DNA of 64,000 nucleotides from Cladopsammia gracilis (lineage: Eukaryota > Cnidaria > Anthozoa > Scleractinia > Dendrophylliidae), in assembly GCA_022457155.1 (NCBI GenBank), contig JAJGOT010000071.1:619001-683000 (forward strand), in the 5' to 3' direction. The notes beneath the pieces are model-generated. The model worked only from the letters and a program-made list of their open reading frames with translations, ran no database searches and was not told the DNA's origin. Both the position numbers and the translations under genes were made by a program. This document shows, piece after piece, positions 21,894 to 33,567 of this stretch (the stretch's first letter is position 1; every line of letters begins with the position of its first letter).

Positions 21894-22490
21894 AACACAT
21901 GTGTATTTTGCCAAGTTTATCGCACGGTGAAATTCACTTATGCAACAGGCAAGTTCACTTCAGATTTATATTCCCAAGTGCGCACATGTGTATTTTGCCA
22001 AGTTTATCACATGGTCAAATTCACTTTTGCAACAGGGAAGTCAATTCAGATTAATAATCGCAACTGCGCACATGTGTAATACCAAGTTTATCGCACAGTG
22101 GAATTCACTTCTGCAACAGGCAAGTTCAATTCAGATTAATGATCGCAAGTGCACACACGTTTATTTCGCCAAGTTTATTGCACCATGAAATTCTCTTCTA
22201 CAACAGGCAAGTTCACTTCAGATTTATAATTGCAAGTGCACAGACATGTATTTTGCCGAGTTTATCGCGTGGTGAAATTCACTTCTGCAACAGGCAAGTT
22301 CACTTCAGGTTAATGATCGCAAGTGGGTACAGGTGTATTTTGCCAAATTTATCGCACCGTGAAATTCACTTGTGGAACAGGAAAGTCAGTTCAGATTAAT
22401 AATCACGAGTGTGCACACATGCATTTCGCCACTTCAATTCAGATTAATAATCGCAAGTGTGCACACGTTTATTTAACCAAGTTTAACATG
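21894..22490. repeat. Minisatellite, about 88-bp unit, roughly seven copies
   Basis: Units carry CACATGTGTATTTTGCCAAG, 'TTTATCGCAC.GTGAAATTCACTT', GCAACAGGCAAGTTCA and 'CAGATT.ATAATCGCAAGTG'. Later copies are shorter and more diverged. Open frames through it have repeated CVFCQVY-like peptides but follow the repeat period. Confidence 0.9.
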
Positions 22491-23292
22491 CCGTCAATTA
22501 ATGTGATTAATAAGTAATTGAATTTGTGTCGTATAATTCGGGGGTAATAGTAATCTCAGTCCAATTATCATAAGATGACTATTGCTATTATTCTCGCTAT
22601 TAGAGCGGTTTTCAATGAAGTGCCACTTTCTTAAACAATCCGAATAATTTATTCCCATGTATTGTATATATTGATAGCTTTTTTTTACTTTTAGTACAGT
22701 TGGTGTGATATTTGCAAAGAGTTTACCCACTAAATAAATGTAGATGTAGAAGTAAAACCAAAACCAATTGTAACTTGCCTGCATGCGTTTTCCCACACTT
22801 CGCGATGGCTGCATGTATTGGCTTCGAGTGCTGATTGGGTTATTGGATTGTCTGCATTTGTTTTGATTGGTCATAGTAATTACTTTGTTTTTTCTAATGA
22901 CACTTGATTAAAATCTTCTCCAGTAATAGTTATTGGACTGAGTGGAGCACAATTCAAGGAGTAATCGGGCGAGTAGGTTGAAGTTGGATGGCTGTAATTG
23001 ACATCCACATGACCGCGCACAAATAATGTAAGAAATAGGCATGCGGATGACCAATCACAATCAATAGTTTTGCCATTGATATGATTACTATTGCTATTGC
23101 GGGGTCAAATATTTAATTCCCAGTAACAGTTAACTTCACAGCTAACACGTCCTTTTTATGTTTTTCTTTAGGCTTAAGTCTCTGAGGACAGTAGTGGAAG
23201 CAGTGGGTCACTAATTTGTGTACAGTCGAACTTAATGTGGAGGAGAGATAAAATTTGTTCAAATTACAAGATTAATTGAAATAATAATTTTT
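22491..23292. other. No gene seen
   Basis: AT-rich spacer with no recognised repeat; a frame on the minus strand (22494-22874) lacks motifs. Confidence 0.5.
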
Positions 23293-24586
23293 ACTGCTGA
23301 AAAACCATCAAACGACCGACACTGGTGGCTTCTTGAATTCTTCAAATATCTCAACCTTCCTGACTGTGGACGAAAGAGGTTCGAGAATCAACTACAGCAT
23401 GCCTCCCATGTGAGGGCAATCTTGGAGAACTTAGATCCACATGGGAAGGACGTAGAAATACTGGCGGAAAACGAAGGATATGTTGTCTGAGTAGATTTTG
23501 TCGACTCAAAGATGGAGACTTTAACAGGAGGAACACTGCGATCCTATCTAGGATTGTATGAACTCTTTTTAAAGTTTGCCACCACCGAGAGGGTACAAAA
23601 ACGTCAAGTACCGGAGCTGCAAGATGACACCCGCCGTTTCTTCAGAAACACCCTGCTTCGATGATGTCGACGAATTTTATGCCAGCGCAATTGTCAAACA
23701 CGCGGAAGATATCTACGTAAAGGCCGCGGAAAATGAGCCTCTTACTGTCAGTGATGTATGTGATGCGAGAGACTACCTGTTGACGAAGATCACGTTGACG
23801 ACTGGTACCCGCCCTGGGGCTTTAGCGAATGCTACCCTTCAGTATTATGAATCCATGAGGGAGGACCAGAGTGGCAGGTTCAAAGTACTTTTGGTGCCTC
23901 GCCACAAACGCGGAGTCTCTGGCCCAGCACCGCCATCTATTAACACAGAAATTCAACAGCTGTTTAAGGCGTACATCGATAACATTCGGCCGAAACTTGC
24001 CATTAGATACATGGACCATCCCCATCTGTTTTTAATGAGTGACGGTTTGGCGTTCCAAGACAGAAATGTCAGCAGACGGCTACCAGCATTTTGGTCCAAG
24101 TCACAAGTAAGAACAGACTTAAGAGTGACCGCTACTAATATCCGCAAGTGGATAGTAACTACATGTCACCAGAAGAAAGCAGAAGGCGAGACCGTCGATG
24201 AAGTCTCTCTGCGACAGTCAATGTGCCATTCGTCCAGAGCGGCAGCAAATTTCTACCTAAGAGAAGATCTTACTCGAACTGGAGCAATAGCCGCCGACGT
24301 CATCGAGCGTTGCACAAGAGCTAAGACAACTGCCACTGTTAAGCAGGCAACTACGGAGGACAAAAGGTCTGGAGAGAATCAGGCAGACTCAGCAGAGGAC
24401 GACGTGCCAGATGACGTATCAGAGAGCCAGGTAGCAGCTGAAGTCACGGATAACCAGGAACCGGCTAACGTAACACCACCACCAACAACAGCAATAATTC
24501 AAACGGTAAACAACTCAGCTAACAGAGATAAAACCCTTAATCAACGTTCTTATGACGCGCAACTTACATTCTTTTTTTACAACTGA
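23293..24586 (+). pseudogene. Crypton-like tyrosine recombinase
   Basis: The catalytic half is an intact 336-codon frame from 23576. It has Arg in TTGTRPGAL (residue 79), Lys in RHKRG (111), TNIRKW (Arg190, box II, with Thr replacing His), His218 in MCHSSRAAANFY and the nucleophile candidate Tyr227. Spacing fits the R..K..HxxR..H..Y plan of tyrosine recombinases. The N-terminal core-binding half lies in another frame (23293-23665: WWLLEFFKYL.., GGTLRSYLGLYELFLKF). It has a TGA at 23488 and must shift frame near 23650 to join the catalytic half. After Tyr227 comes an acidic linker ending in the tandem repeat that follows. It resembles single-gene cnidarian and fish recombinases related to Cryptons. 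One stop and one shift make it a probable pseudogene. Confidence 0.75.
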
Positions 24587-25385
24587 ATGTTTTCTCTTGC
24601 GGCATGCGCCAGCTAGTCAATTGCTAATTAGATAGTTCGTTGATTGTTCTCAAAAGCGCAACGGCAAGAGGTTAAAAAAAGCACTGCGGCGAGAAGTAAA
24701 AAACATATCTCCAGTAATAAGAGACACAAATCAATGATTCAAATGGTAAACAGCTCAGCCAACAGAGAGAAATCCCTTAATCAATGTTTTTATGACGCGC
24801 AACTTACTTACATTCTTTTTTTACAACTGAATATTTTCTCTTGCGGCACTCGCCAGCTAGTCAATTGCTAATTCGATAGTTCGTTGATTGTTCTCAAAAG
24901 CGCAAAGGCAAGGGGTTAAAAAATGCGCTACAGCGAGAAGTAAAAAAAAACATATCTCCGGTAATAAGAGACACAAATCAATAACTCAAACGGCAAACAA
25001 CTCGGCTAACAGAGATAAAACCCTTAATCAATGTTTTTATGACGCGCAACTTACTTACATTCTTTTTTTTTTTTACAACTGAATGTTTTCTCTTGCGGCA
25101 CTCGCCAGCTAGTCAATTGCTAATTCGATAGTTCGTTGATTGTTCTCAAAAGCGCAATGGCAAGAGGTTAAAAAAGCGCTACGGCGAGAAGTAAAAAAAC
25201 ATATCTCCGGTAATAAGAGGCACAAATCAATGATTCAAACGGCAAAAAAATCAGCTAACAGAGATAAAAACCCTTAATCAACGTTTTTATGACGCGCAAC
25301 TTACTTACATTCTTTTTTTTTAACCACTGAATGTTTTCTCTTGCGGCACGCGCCAGCTAGTCAATTGCTAATTAGATAGTTTGAT
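24497..25385. repeat. Tandem repeat, about 245 bp, 3.6 copies
   Basis: Units begin near 24497, 24738, 24982 and 25231 with 'ATTCAAACGGTAAACAACTC'-like sequence. They contain TATGACGCGCAACTTA, a T-rich run, TCTTGCGGCA and AGCTAGTCAATTGCTAATT. The first unit contains the recombinase stop codon (24584-24586). Confidence 0.92.
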
Positions 25386-25510
25386 TGTTTTTAAACTTTA
25401 AAATGTTGTTATGTTGTGGTCGTGTGGCCTCTATTGTGTTAAGGATTAGTGAATTAACCAATCATCTCACTGTAAACCAGCAGATTTGAGATTTGGATCC
25501 TCGCGTTAGT

Positions 25511-25518
25511 TATAAAAG
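25511..25518 (+). promoter_or_regulatory. TATA box of gene BEN-A
   Basis: TATAAAAG sits 63 bp before the ATG at 25581, followed by two copies of GGGTCCAGAC. Confidence 0.7.
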
Positions 25519-25580
25519 GGGTCCAGACCAGGGTCCAGACAGAACATAACGATTACGATCAGACAGCTATCCTCTAAATT

Positions 25581-27940
25581 ATGTCTTTGAACGATAAAGT
25601 TGAGGTTATTTGGAAAACCAATTGCAAATGGCGAGATCATGCGCACTGGCCAAAACATAAGGACGTCAAATTGCCGGAGGGGGAAACTGGAGCCCCAAAC
25701 CCCCTAACACCTGGGGATGCAGTTAAAGTCAAGTTCGGGGGAAGGTGGTACGATGCTGTTTATTTTTATTTGTGCTTTTAAGAAATCACCTCAAAATTTG
25801 CAAACTGTTTTACTAAGCCCAACGTTTTCAATCTTTTTTCAGGGAAAAAACCTTCTCCAGACACGACTGTCCAGTCACCGACCGACGTCACACCGTCTCC
25901 GTTGCCAGCAAGATCTCCCAGACCAGCAGAGGATCCCTGCATCACATTTCTGGGTGAGCAGAAGAAACGAGAAAGGAAATGGGCATCCAATCGAGCTGCA
26001 AAGATGGCTAAAGTTGTCGCAGATGAGTCAGCGAAAGGATCCAGCGGTTGCCAGTGTGAAGAGAACAGCTCCGTTAAAAAGCAGTTAAACGCGAAGACTG
26101 AAGAATGTACCATTCTGAAGGGCCAGCTTCGAGATCTGCAGCAGGCAAACGCCGATGTGCTAAAAGATAAGCAAGAAACGCAAGAAAAGTTATTCAAGGT
26201 TAGTACAAAAATATTTTTTTGTTATGCAGTGGAATCCTGATTTTTCGAACTTCCAAGGGACAGAATATTATTTCTCAGCCTTGTTGGAAAGCAAACATGA
26301 TTATTGCCTCGCTATTTCTTTGAGGACTGCTTTGGCAAAAATTTATACGGCAACAAAGCTGGGACACTGTAGTACGTGACTGTGGATACAAGATATGATG
26401 AGACATTTCGACGTGTGATAAAAGAGCTAAAGGAAAATTGAAGGCAAAAAATTTTCGTTTTGATGTGTTTTTTGAAAAATTCAACTACTTTTTGGTCTGA
26501 CAATCCCCCAGTTAAATTGCCAGACTGTGTGTCGCCAAATGCTTATTCTTTGTCTTCTTTTATATAAACATCTGGCAACACGCAGTCTGGCGAACAGAAA
26601 AGATGATTTTGAGATTGTTTCTGTTTAGTACATGTAATAAACAAAAATCCACTGTGATGTCCACTGCAGTTTGCTCCCGATTTCTCAACTCAACAGTAAC
26701 AGGAAAGACAAAATAGCACTACTTTCTGAGAAACAACTGCAAACAATCCGTATGGACCTGCTCGTTCTTGCTGTGGGTTATTTCAAAAATAACTGTAAAT
26801 TTTATGTAGAGTAAAATCCCGATTTCTCAAACCCTATAACTCAAACAAAATGTTGTTGCTTTCTTAGTCAAATTCACTGCGTACGACGATTAGATAAAGA
26901 TACGATAAAGATATTAGATAACTTTATTTAGACACGATAGTAATAAAAGCTAAAAGCTAAGAGCTTGTGGGGTCGATTAACAATAATGTTTGCATAGCGC
27001 CAAACTCCTACAATCAGGAAAACTCTTAGTAAAAAAAATATTCGCTTGTTATCCCTTCAGATGATCGAGGGGCTGGAAGATTCGGTCGCGGCAATGGAAC
27101 ATCATATGGCGTCAACACTGAAATTAATTGAGACACATCTGGAATCATTTGAGGCGGCTTTAACACATGTAAGTTTGCTATTTCTGTTGTTTGTTTAGGC
27201 CTGACCAACCAGAGGCGCAAAAAGTCGCAAGATAAAATTGCATACACATGTGCGTTGGGTTGCCAAGCGAAGGAAAATGTGCGTTGAAAACTCAAGTACA
27301 CGCAGGTCCTTTGCGATTTTTAGCGTATCCATTTGGCCAGTCATGCTCGCAGTGCATTTTTGCTCTTCAGTTTTCAATAACTTTAGAGGTTGACGCTAAG
27401 TGTACTATGACAGAGTACTGAAATGTTTAAGCTTCGTGTATAAACACATGCTCTTTCCTTCTTGTTTCATTTATAAAATAAGCATGCAATGAAGTGAAAT
27501 GTCATTTTTCTCTTTGCCCAGACTGATGAAGATTCCCTTGCCGATGTTGTAGCCTTGCCAAATGACCTGTCGACAATTGACATGGAAGCTCTCACACAAC
27601 TGAGCGCCGAAGTAGCCCCAAGTCCGTCATTGTCCTGTCCTTACCTTCAGCGCCTAAAACGCCTGTTCATCATGCTGTTAATTCCAGCTGTCCAGTATCC
27701 ACTGTATCCACACCTGTCAGCAATGAGCTTATTCGGAGCTGTGTCACCCCCTCGAAAGTGGAAATCATCCAGGGAGCTCTGGCCAAAGAACGAATACGAC
27801 ACCGGTGTGCACTCAGGCTGCTTCCGTACTTCTTTACTAAGGAAGAACTCAGTAAAAGTAACACAGATGGATCACACGGGAAAGAATGTTTAGATGCCAC
27901 TAAACTCAGCAGAAAAAGAGAAATTGTGGAAGGCTATTAA
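25581..27940 (+). CDS. Gene BEN-A: W/RWY domain, coiled coil, BEN domain
   Basis: Exon 1 runs from the ATG at 25581 to about 25757: MSLNDKVEVIWKTNCKW.. ending FGGRWYDA. Exon 2 runs to 26198 and holds a Pro/Ser-rich linker, CITFLGEQKKRERKW, then a coiled coil. Exon 3 is 27061-27168 (36 codons, coiled coil). Exon 4 is 27522-27940. It starts TDEDSLADVV but the BEN domain (VEIIQGALAKE.., FFTKEELSKSN, GKECLDATKL) is in another frame, so an indel or an unseen intron lies between about 27640 and 27750. Intron 1 is also awkward: the strong acceptor at 25842 gives phase 1 while the best donor gives phase 0; the weaker acceptor at 25817 would fit. BEN domains bind DNA or chromatin proteins and often repress transcription. 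AATAAA follows at about 28073. The exon plan mirrors BEN-B. Confidence 0.65.
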
Positions 27941-28789
27941 GGCAAAGCTTAATACAAAATGTCGTGGTAGTAAGTTTTTTACAGGAAAAAACAATTAGAG
28001 AGAGGTGATGTAACAGCGATCGTGCGACTTTTTTGTTTATTTATCAATCATGACTTGTAAGCGTTGCACTATGAATAAAAAAGAATGTTAGCAGAATATT
28101 ACTGTTTTTTTCCTGGCTGGGACAATGGGGGTTGTTAGCTACATGCATTGCGTTACCGCAAAAGGATAAATTTTCTAAATAATGCCAAAAAAAGGAAATA
28201 AATCTTGGTATGTTTTTCCGTGCAAAACAATTGAAATAAGACCAGCGGCTCCCCACCACACCCCGCTTGACAGTTTTTGGTCGGATCACGTGTAAATTAC
28301 ACGTGACAATTTGCTGCCGTGTGCGTACAACTCGCGCTCGACTTTTCTTTTCCTTGTATCTGTAACAGTATAAACGTAATCAATAATAATCAGTTTGTTG
28401 CTTCAAAAATGGTTTTTAAATTGCCGTGTTTATGCTTTGTATCAGTGAACTTGTACCGAAATGTTTCAGGATAGGCGCTGCTTACTGTATGATGCCTCGA
28501 CCAAGCAGACATGCAATTGATCGTGTTTTTGTTTACATAAAATTATGTTCCACTCATGGATATACAAGCTTCCTTATCGTATGTACCGTAGTTATTTGCT
28601 TGAATTAAATATTTTTCTAGCTTTCTGCCGGTATCTTTATTATTATTTTTAGAATCATCTGAATTATATTCGTTTCTGTCTTAGTGATAAAGCGTCGTTA
28701 ACATTATGACATTAAGCTTATTGTTTGATCGATTTTGTATTTCGCTGATCCCGTTTGAAAATTTTGCAAACTTCACTTCTAATAACCTT
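27941..28789. other. Spacer with a CACGTG palindrome
   Basis: Contains the BEN-A AATAAA (about 28073) and a perfect palindrome TCACGTGTAA-A-TTACACGTGA at 28286-28306 with an E-box (CACGTG) in each arm. No gene is seen. Confidence 0.55.
28286..28306. promoter_or_regulatory. Double E-box palindrome
   Basis: Ten-base arms around one A, each holding CACGTG, the bHLH-ZIP consensus. Whether it regulates anything is unknown. Confidence 0.4.
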
Positions 28790-29105
28790 TTAAGCGCTTC
28801 GCGTTATCTGTTCATGAACTTTACTTAACCGTTTAAACGCTTCAGGTTATCCGTTTGAAATTTTGTTGCTAACAGTTTAAACGCTTTGGGTCATCCGTTT
28901 GAAGGTTTCTGCTAACCGTTTAAACGCTTCGAGTCTTCCGTTCAAAGATTTCTGCTAACCGTTTAAACGTTTGGCCAAGCCGTTTACCAAGATTCATAAA
29001 CCGTTTAAACATTAAGTGAAAACGTTTAAACACTTACAAACGCGTTTACTGCCCGTTTACTACCCGTTGAAAAACCGTTCGTTTTTAGCCGTTTAAACGG
29101 TAAGC
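28790..29105. repeat. GTTTAAAC-rich degenerate array
   Basis: About ten occurrences of GTTTAAAC or one-mismatch forms, mostly as CCGTTTAAACG, spaced 20-60 bp. Recurrent CGCTTCG.GTYWTCCGTT and TTTCTGCTAACCG lie between them. Because the core is its own reverse complement the array is nearly strand-symmetric. Confidence 0.85.
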
Positions 29106-29990
29106 CCTAGTGTACGTTTTCCCGTGTAAGGTCACAAATAGGTAAAAGTTACTTCACCAACGGAAACTTCCCAGCTATATTAAATGTTTGTAATGAGTTA
29201 TTTGAGTTCCATGAGAAGTAAAGCCTTGATGGTGCTTAAAACGTTTCTCTCACAATGCTCAGCTTGCTGTCTCCATGCCAAGGAAAGTAAATAACAGGCG
29301 ACATCCAACATTAATTGTTCGGCACGAAAGTTGGATATTCAAGCAGAGCATTTCGATATACTCATAAGAAGAGCATATCTTCTCAAAACAACGACGATTT
29401 TTGTTTGTTACGTTTTCTTGTGAATGTCAAAAGTCCAAGCGAATCTTAACTTGGGATGATTGCACCATAACCATTGTACTATATTCTATCGAGAAGCTGT
29501 GTATTAAACCACGAGCAATGTTATATTGAACTCACACATAATCGAATCGACATTAGTCCATTCCCTGGAATATAAGAAATGAAAAAAATAAATGAAACAG
29601 AGAAGGATTAAACGATATTTCGTCGCGATTGTAGTGAAATGAAGTGAAGTGTTGTAATACATAAGCTTAATGAAAGCACGCACTCAGTTCCCTGCAGTCC
29701 AAAATAGATTATTCATACAAATTGTATGTCAACAACAGAACTCAACTCAACTCAATCCCATTTACTTGGAACAAGTGACTCCCTTCTCCAAATGCCAAGA
29801 ATATTAGTTTTGATGTAAATTAAACAGAAAAAGAATAACGTAGTATTTGACCGCCATATGGACCGCGTTAGAAGCGCAAGGCTGTCAAATTCAACCTCAT
29901 GGTATTTTTGATAAAAGGTCGAAATCGAGAGGATCTGAGCTGAGAAAGAGCATGTCATTCCAGCGCGGAATTTTCTAACTAAAAAAAAAA
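29106..29990. other. No gene seen
   Basis: AT-rich. A 68-codon minus-strand frame at 29752-29958 has no motif. Confidence 0.5.
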
Positions 29991-30222
29991 GATGGAGGAG
30001 CTGATTGAATTATTCGAGGTAAGAAAATCCATGCCTCACTATTTTGCCAAGTGAGATTGTGTTAATTTTGCAAAGGTATAATTAGCAACTACCTTTTTTC
30101 TTCAAAAATAGTTTTTCTCTTTTCTTTTCATTTAGAGGCTGCAAATAGCTGAGCAGCAAGAACCACCTCTGCAGGAGCTGTATATGCAATCCAATACCGC
30201 ATACATTGATTCAATTCAATAA
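29991..30222 (+). CDS. Possible two-exon micro-gene
   Basis: ATGGAGGAGCTGATTGAATT begins a 9-codon exon (MEELIELFE) ending in donor GTAAGA. A phase-0 acceptor (TTTCATTTAG, about 30134) opens RLQIAEQQEPPLQELYMQSN to TAA at 30222, giving 37 residues in all. The start resembles first residues of some retrotransposon Gag proteins, but it is too short to assign. It is followed directly by repeat block C. Confidence 0.3.
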
Positions 30223-30238
30223 CACGAATATTGATTGC

Positions 30239-30745
30239 AGAATTCCGACTTGCTTACGCATTATATAATTTAAAGGTTGTTTTAGTATGTACTAGAACAG
30301 TGCGATAAAATAGCACAAAAATGATGATTTTTAACTCTTATTTCTGAGCACTATGGTCACGCGAAATGCTGTTTTAGTATATAACATTTATTGAGGTTGC
30401 ACAGAAAGAATAACGCTTAATTTTTTGTCTAGATTAAACGTTTCTTGTTTTGAAAAAACAAGATCATTGAAAGTTGAAATTATTTATATTATAGGAGAAA
30501 AGTGTTTGATACTTAAAGGATTACAGATATTTTGTGCGCTATGCATGGTTGACAGAAAAGACTTGCTTCTGTGCTATATTACTGATGATGGATGTTTCTT
30601 CCTGTTTCCATGTTTTTTCAACAATTGTAAATTTTCACACAAAAAAACGCATCATTGATCAGCACGAGTTGCATTTTGCAACATGTTTTTGTATTATTCG
30701 TTCAATATCTGACATAGTTACAGTTTTGTGTGAAGCAAATAGACC
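30239..30745 (+). repeat. Repeat block C, copy 1
   Basis: Shared with 51058-51612: GACTTGCTTACGCATTATAT, GAACAGTGCGATAAAATAGC, TATTACTGATGATGGATG, and the GTTACAGTTTTGTGTGAAGC end. Copy 1 lacks about 70 bp found in the other, with ATGCT at both deletion edges. Beyond 30745 a 45-bp stretch recurs inverted at 47720-47765. Confidence 0.85.
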
Positions 30746-31002
30746 TTTTATTTATAAGCCAGATGTCTCAACTTGGATTTTGTCTCAGATTTTTAACATC
30801 TATTGTTATGCAGACACGTGCAACAAATCTACCAAAGTGTGAGATTTTGAACAATAGTTTTTGCCCTAATCATAATCCATTGTTCCTGTTGCTCCTAAAG
30901 CCCTATTTCCATTTGATCGTCGCAAGTTTCGCTCGCTCTACGGTATTAACACGAATTTACTGGGATATTTTTGCTGATGAAAATAATTATATTTTCATAT
31001 TA

Positions 31003-31156
31003 CTAATTTGAATCAGAAGACGAGATATTTTGCCACTTTTTAACAGCTTTTTCGTGAGCTTTGGCTGCCTTATTTACTGCCTCTGTCATCGTCGGCATCA
31101 TCACCAAGAGTTCATCAATTTTGTCGTTTTCAATCTTGTTTTTTTTTCTTTTTTCA
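31003..31156 (-). CDS. Candidate terminal exon, Lys-rich
   Basis: Reading the minus strand from an acceptor at 31157-31158 gives about 50 codons (EKRKKNKIENDKIDELLVMM.. KAAKAHEKAVKKWQNI) to TAG at 31003. Composition is helix-forming and unlike the AT-rich surroundings. No upstream exon was found and no family is recognised. Confidence 0.3.
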
Positions 31157-31229
31157 CTGCCATGAGAAATGAAAAAGGAACAAATAAATCAGAGTAGTTC
31201 ACATATTTCATAACAATAAAAAGTAAAAT

Positions 31230-31445
31230 TGTGACCCTCCATAGGAAAACATGTCTTATCGAAAAAAGCGTTTTTGGGGGGTTTGAGGCGCCTTCCAAAC
31301 CAGGTTTGAGAGTGTTTCAAACCTTTTTCAAACCCTTTACAAACCCTTCGCAAACCCTTTGCAAACCCTTTGCAAACCCTCCGCAAACCCTTTTAAACAA
31401 AGCCTTTTCAAACCTTGCAAGCTCTCTGCAAACCCTTTGTGAACG
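31230..31445 (+). repeat. CAAACCCTTTGC array with conserved flank, copy 1
   Basis: A conserved flank (GTGACCCTCCATAGGAAAAC, TCTTATCGAAAAAAGCG, GGGGGTTTGAGG) is followed by about ten 11-14-bp units of CAAACCCTTTGC. Related copies lie on the opposite strand at 46390-46535 and 62815-62940. Confidence 0.85.
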
Positions 31446-31699
31446 CTTTTCAGACGTGTACAAACTCAAGCTATTAATGCGGCCAAACAAATTAAATCGA
31501 ACCATTGATCGAATCGATTCTTTGGTGATGGTAATTGCACACTGCAAGAAAGAAACTTGCTTCAATAAGTTGATTCTTGTCATGTTCTCGACAGACAGAA
31601 AAGCCGATCTCACATAAAAGGTAAAAGTCTTGTAGCGCGTTGTTGTGAATTACTTTGTAGCGTGCATCAATCATAAACACTGAAATTCGAGTTTGAGTT

Positions 31700-31930
31700 T
31701 GAGTTCGAAGCAGGCGGTGTTGGACACGGTCCACGTGACTTCATTCGTCCAATCACGCGTCACTTTAGTGATACTAATGGCGGCCGTCTTCACTCTTTCG
31801 TGTTGAGGTCTCCTCTCTGTTCTTGGATTGATTTCTCGTTTCATCGAACGTTTTAGTTTATCGTTTTCGGAGGGCCGAAAGAGAAATACCGTGGCAAGCT
31901 ATAACCCAACTTGTAGCTTCAGGTGAGCAT
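31700..31930 (+). promoter_or_regulatory. Promoter-like CpG-rich segment and 5' exon
   Basis: CpG-rich sequence has an inverted CCAAT region (GTCCAATCAC), CACGTG, and ATGGCGGCC as in YY1-type promoters. It then runs to a donor CTTCAG/GTGAGC at 31921. A possible next exon follows TTTTTTCTTCTAG near 32322. The ATG opens only nine codons, so the exon would be untranslated or non-coding. Confidence 0.35.
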
Positions 31931-33530
31931 ATTTTGTATCAAATTTGTTCAATGAAAACCATGTTGTCTTCAAAATCTTTGTTTACCACTAATGTGTGAC
32001 ACGGGTATTTAGTTTGCCCTTTCTTTGCATCGTTCGGTCAGTATTTGGATTTATTTTTGCACAGAATTAAAGTTTAATAGTTAAACTTTGAGAAAAGGTC
32101 GGGGGGCCCACTGGGGCCCCGCCGTTTTAGTGGTGAAAAATCGACTTGAAGTTGTAGCTTTTTTCGCGTGTCACGTATTATCTTGTAAGATTTCACGGGA
32201 GGTGATGGCGTGAATGATGCACGCAAACCTGCTTTATTGGGATAAGAACAAACTTTTTGGAACTCAGAATACTATTTTTTACTGATTCCTTTTATCTAAA
32301 ATACATACATTTTTTCTTCTAGGTATTTCAGGTTCTAAACGGCCCGAAGGCTCTTCACCCCATGTACAAATATATTGTTTTGATTACTGAGTCAGCTTCC
32401 ATGGAATGTTCCTGCTTTCTTTTCCTGCATAGCTTTATTCAGGGAAAAAATATATATAATAAATTTTTAAGTTGTGATCTCTCTGAATCTCTTACAGGAG
32501 TCGTGATCTGGAGATGTTGCATGATTTTGTTCAGTATTTTAGTAATTTGCTGAGGGAGTTTTGGTAATGGTCTGGGGATGCCTGTTGACATTTTTATAGT
32601 TAGATTACATCCCGGTATGTTAGGAAGGAGCTTGATTCTAACATAGCGTTCAAGCATTTTTGCCATTTCAAGTGCTTATAAAACTGTAAATTCATGTCCA
32701 GGGCCTCAAAATAAAATGTTTTGTTGGATTTTCTTTCAAACATTAGCACATACAGTAGGCCTCTTTTTGCACTGAGCCCTTCAAGTTTTCCCTGACTCCT
32801 TAATCATGAGGTCTATTTCAAATTTGCAGTTTGGAAAAGAACTTGTAATACATTTCTCATGAAGGTCTTGAAAATATTCTGTGCCAAATTTTGTTTTATG
32901 TAAAAAATATTTCTTATGTTCACAACACTGATAAAATTCTAGAAGCTAAAGTTTTTTTGGTTTGTGAAAACCTGCTTCACATCAATAATAATTGAAACTT
33001 TGAAAAATTTGAATTATTGGGCCCAAATTGTTTTCAGGAATATATATTTCAAGAAATGTAACAACTACTATAAGCAGTGTATACTGGAGAGACTCAATCA
33101 TATAGACTACAAAGTAGGGAGTCTCATTTCTCTCAGGGATTATTTGGTGGGATAGTCAAGCAAGGGAAACATGCAAGCCAGTGTGCAAGAACATTGGCTA
33201 CCTGAGCCAATTTTCTGGCATAGACACTCGCATGTATACCTCACTTGACTATCCACAAATAGGAAATAGGAGATTACTTGCAATATAAGACTGGAAAGTA
33301 GCACTTTTAAAAAGTGTTGAATTTAAGTAACATACTGAACATAATTTACTTAATTATTGAACATAGGAGGACTTGAATAATAAAAGAATGATAGTATCTG
33401 AGTTACTTGCTTTGTACATGTCATACCACTAAATCAATGTGAGGCCCGAGGGGTTTGCAGGAGGAACTGGCAACAGATGTGGGGAATTTGAATTGTTTTG
33501 CCATCATACAAGAGTCTTATTGTATAAAAT

Positions 33531-33567
<37 letters not shown>

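Noticed and set aside
21894..22490. CRISPR-like array
   Set aside because: Units are about 88 bp, head-to-tail, imperfect and without unique spacers, in clearly animal DNA; a minisatellite explains it.
24644..25082. Two related ORFs after the recombinase gene
   Set aside because: They follow the 245-bp tandem repeat unit rather than a conserved protein.
31189..31613. Minus-strand ORFs with RVCKGFAKGL repeats
   Set aside because: Direct translation of the CAAACCCTTTGC minisatellite.
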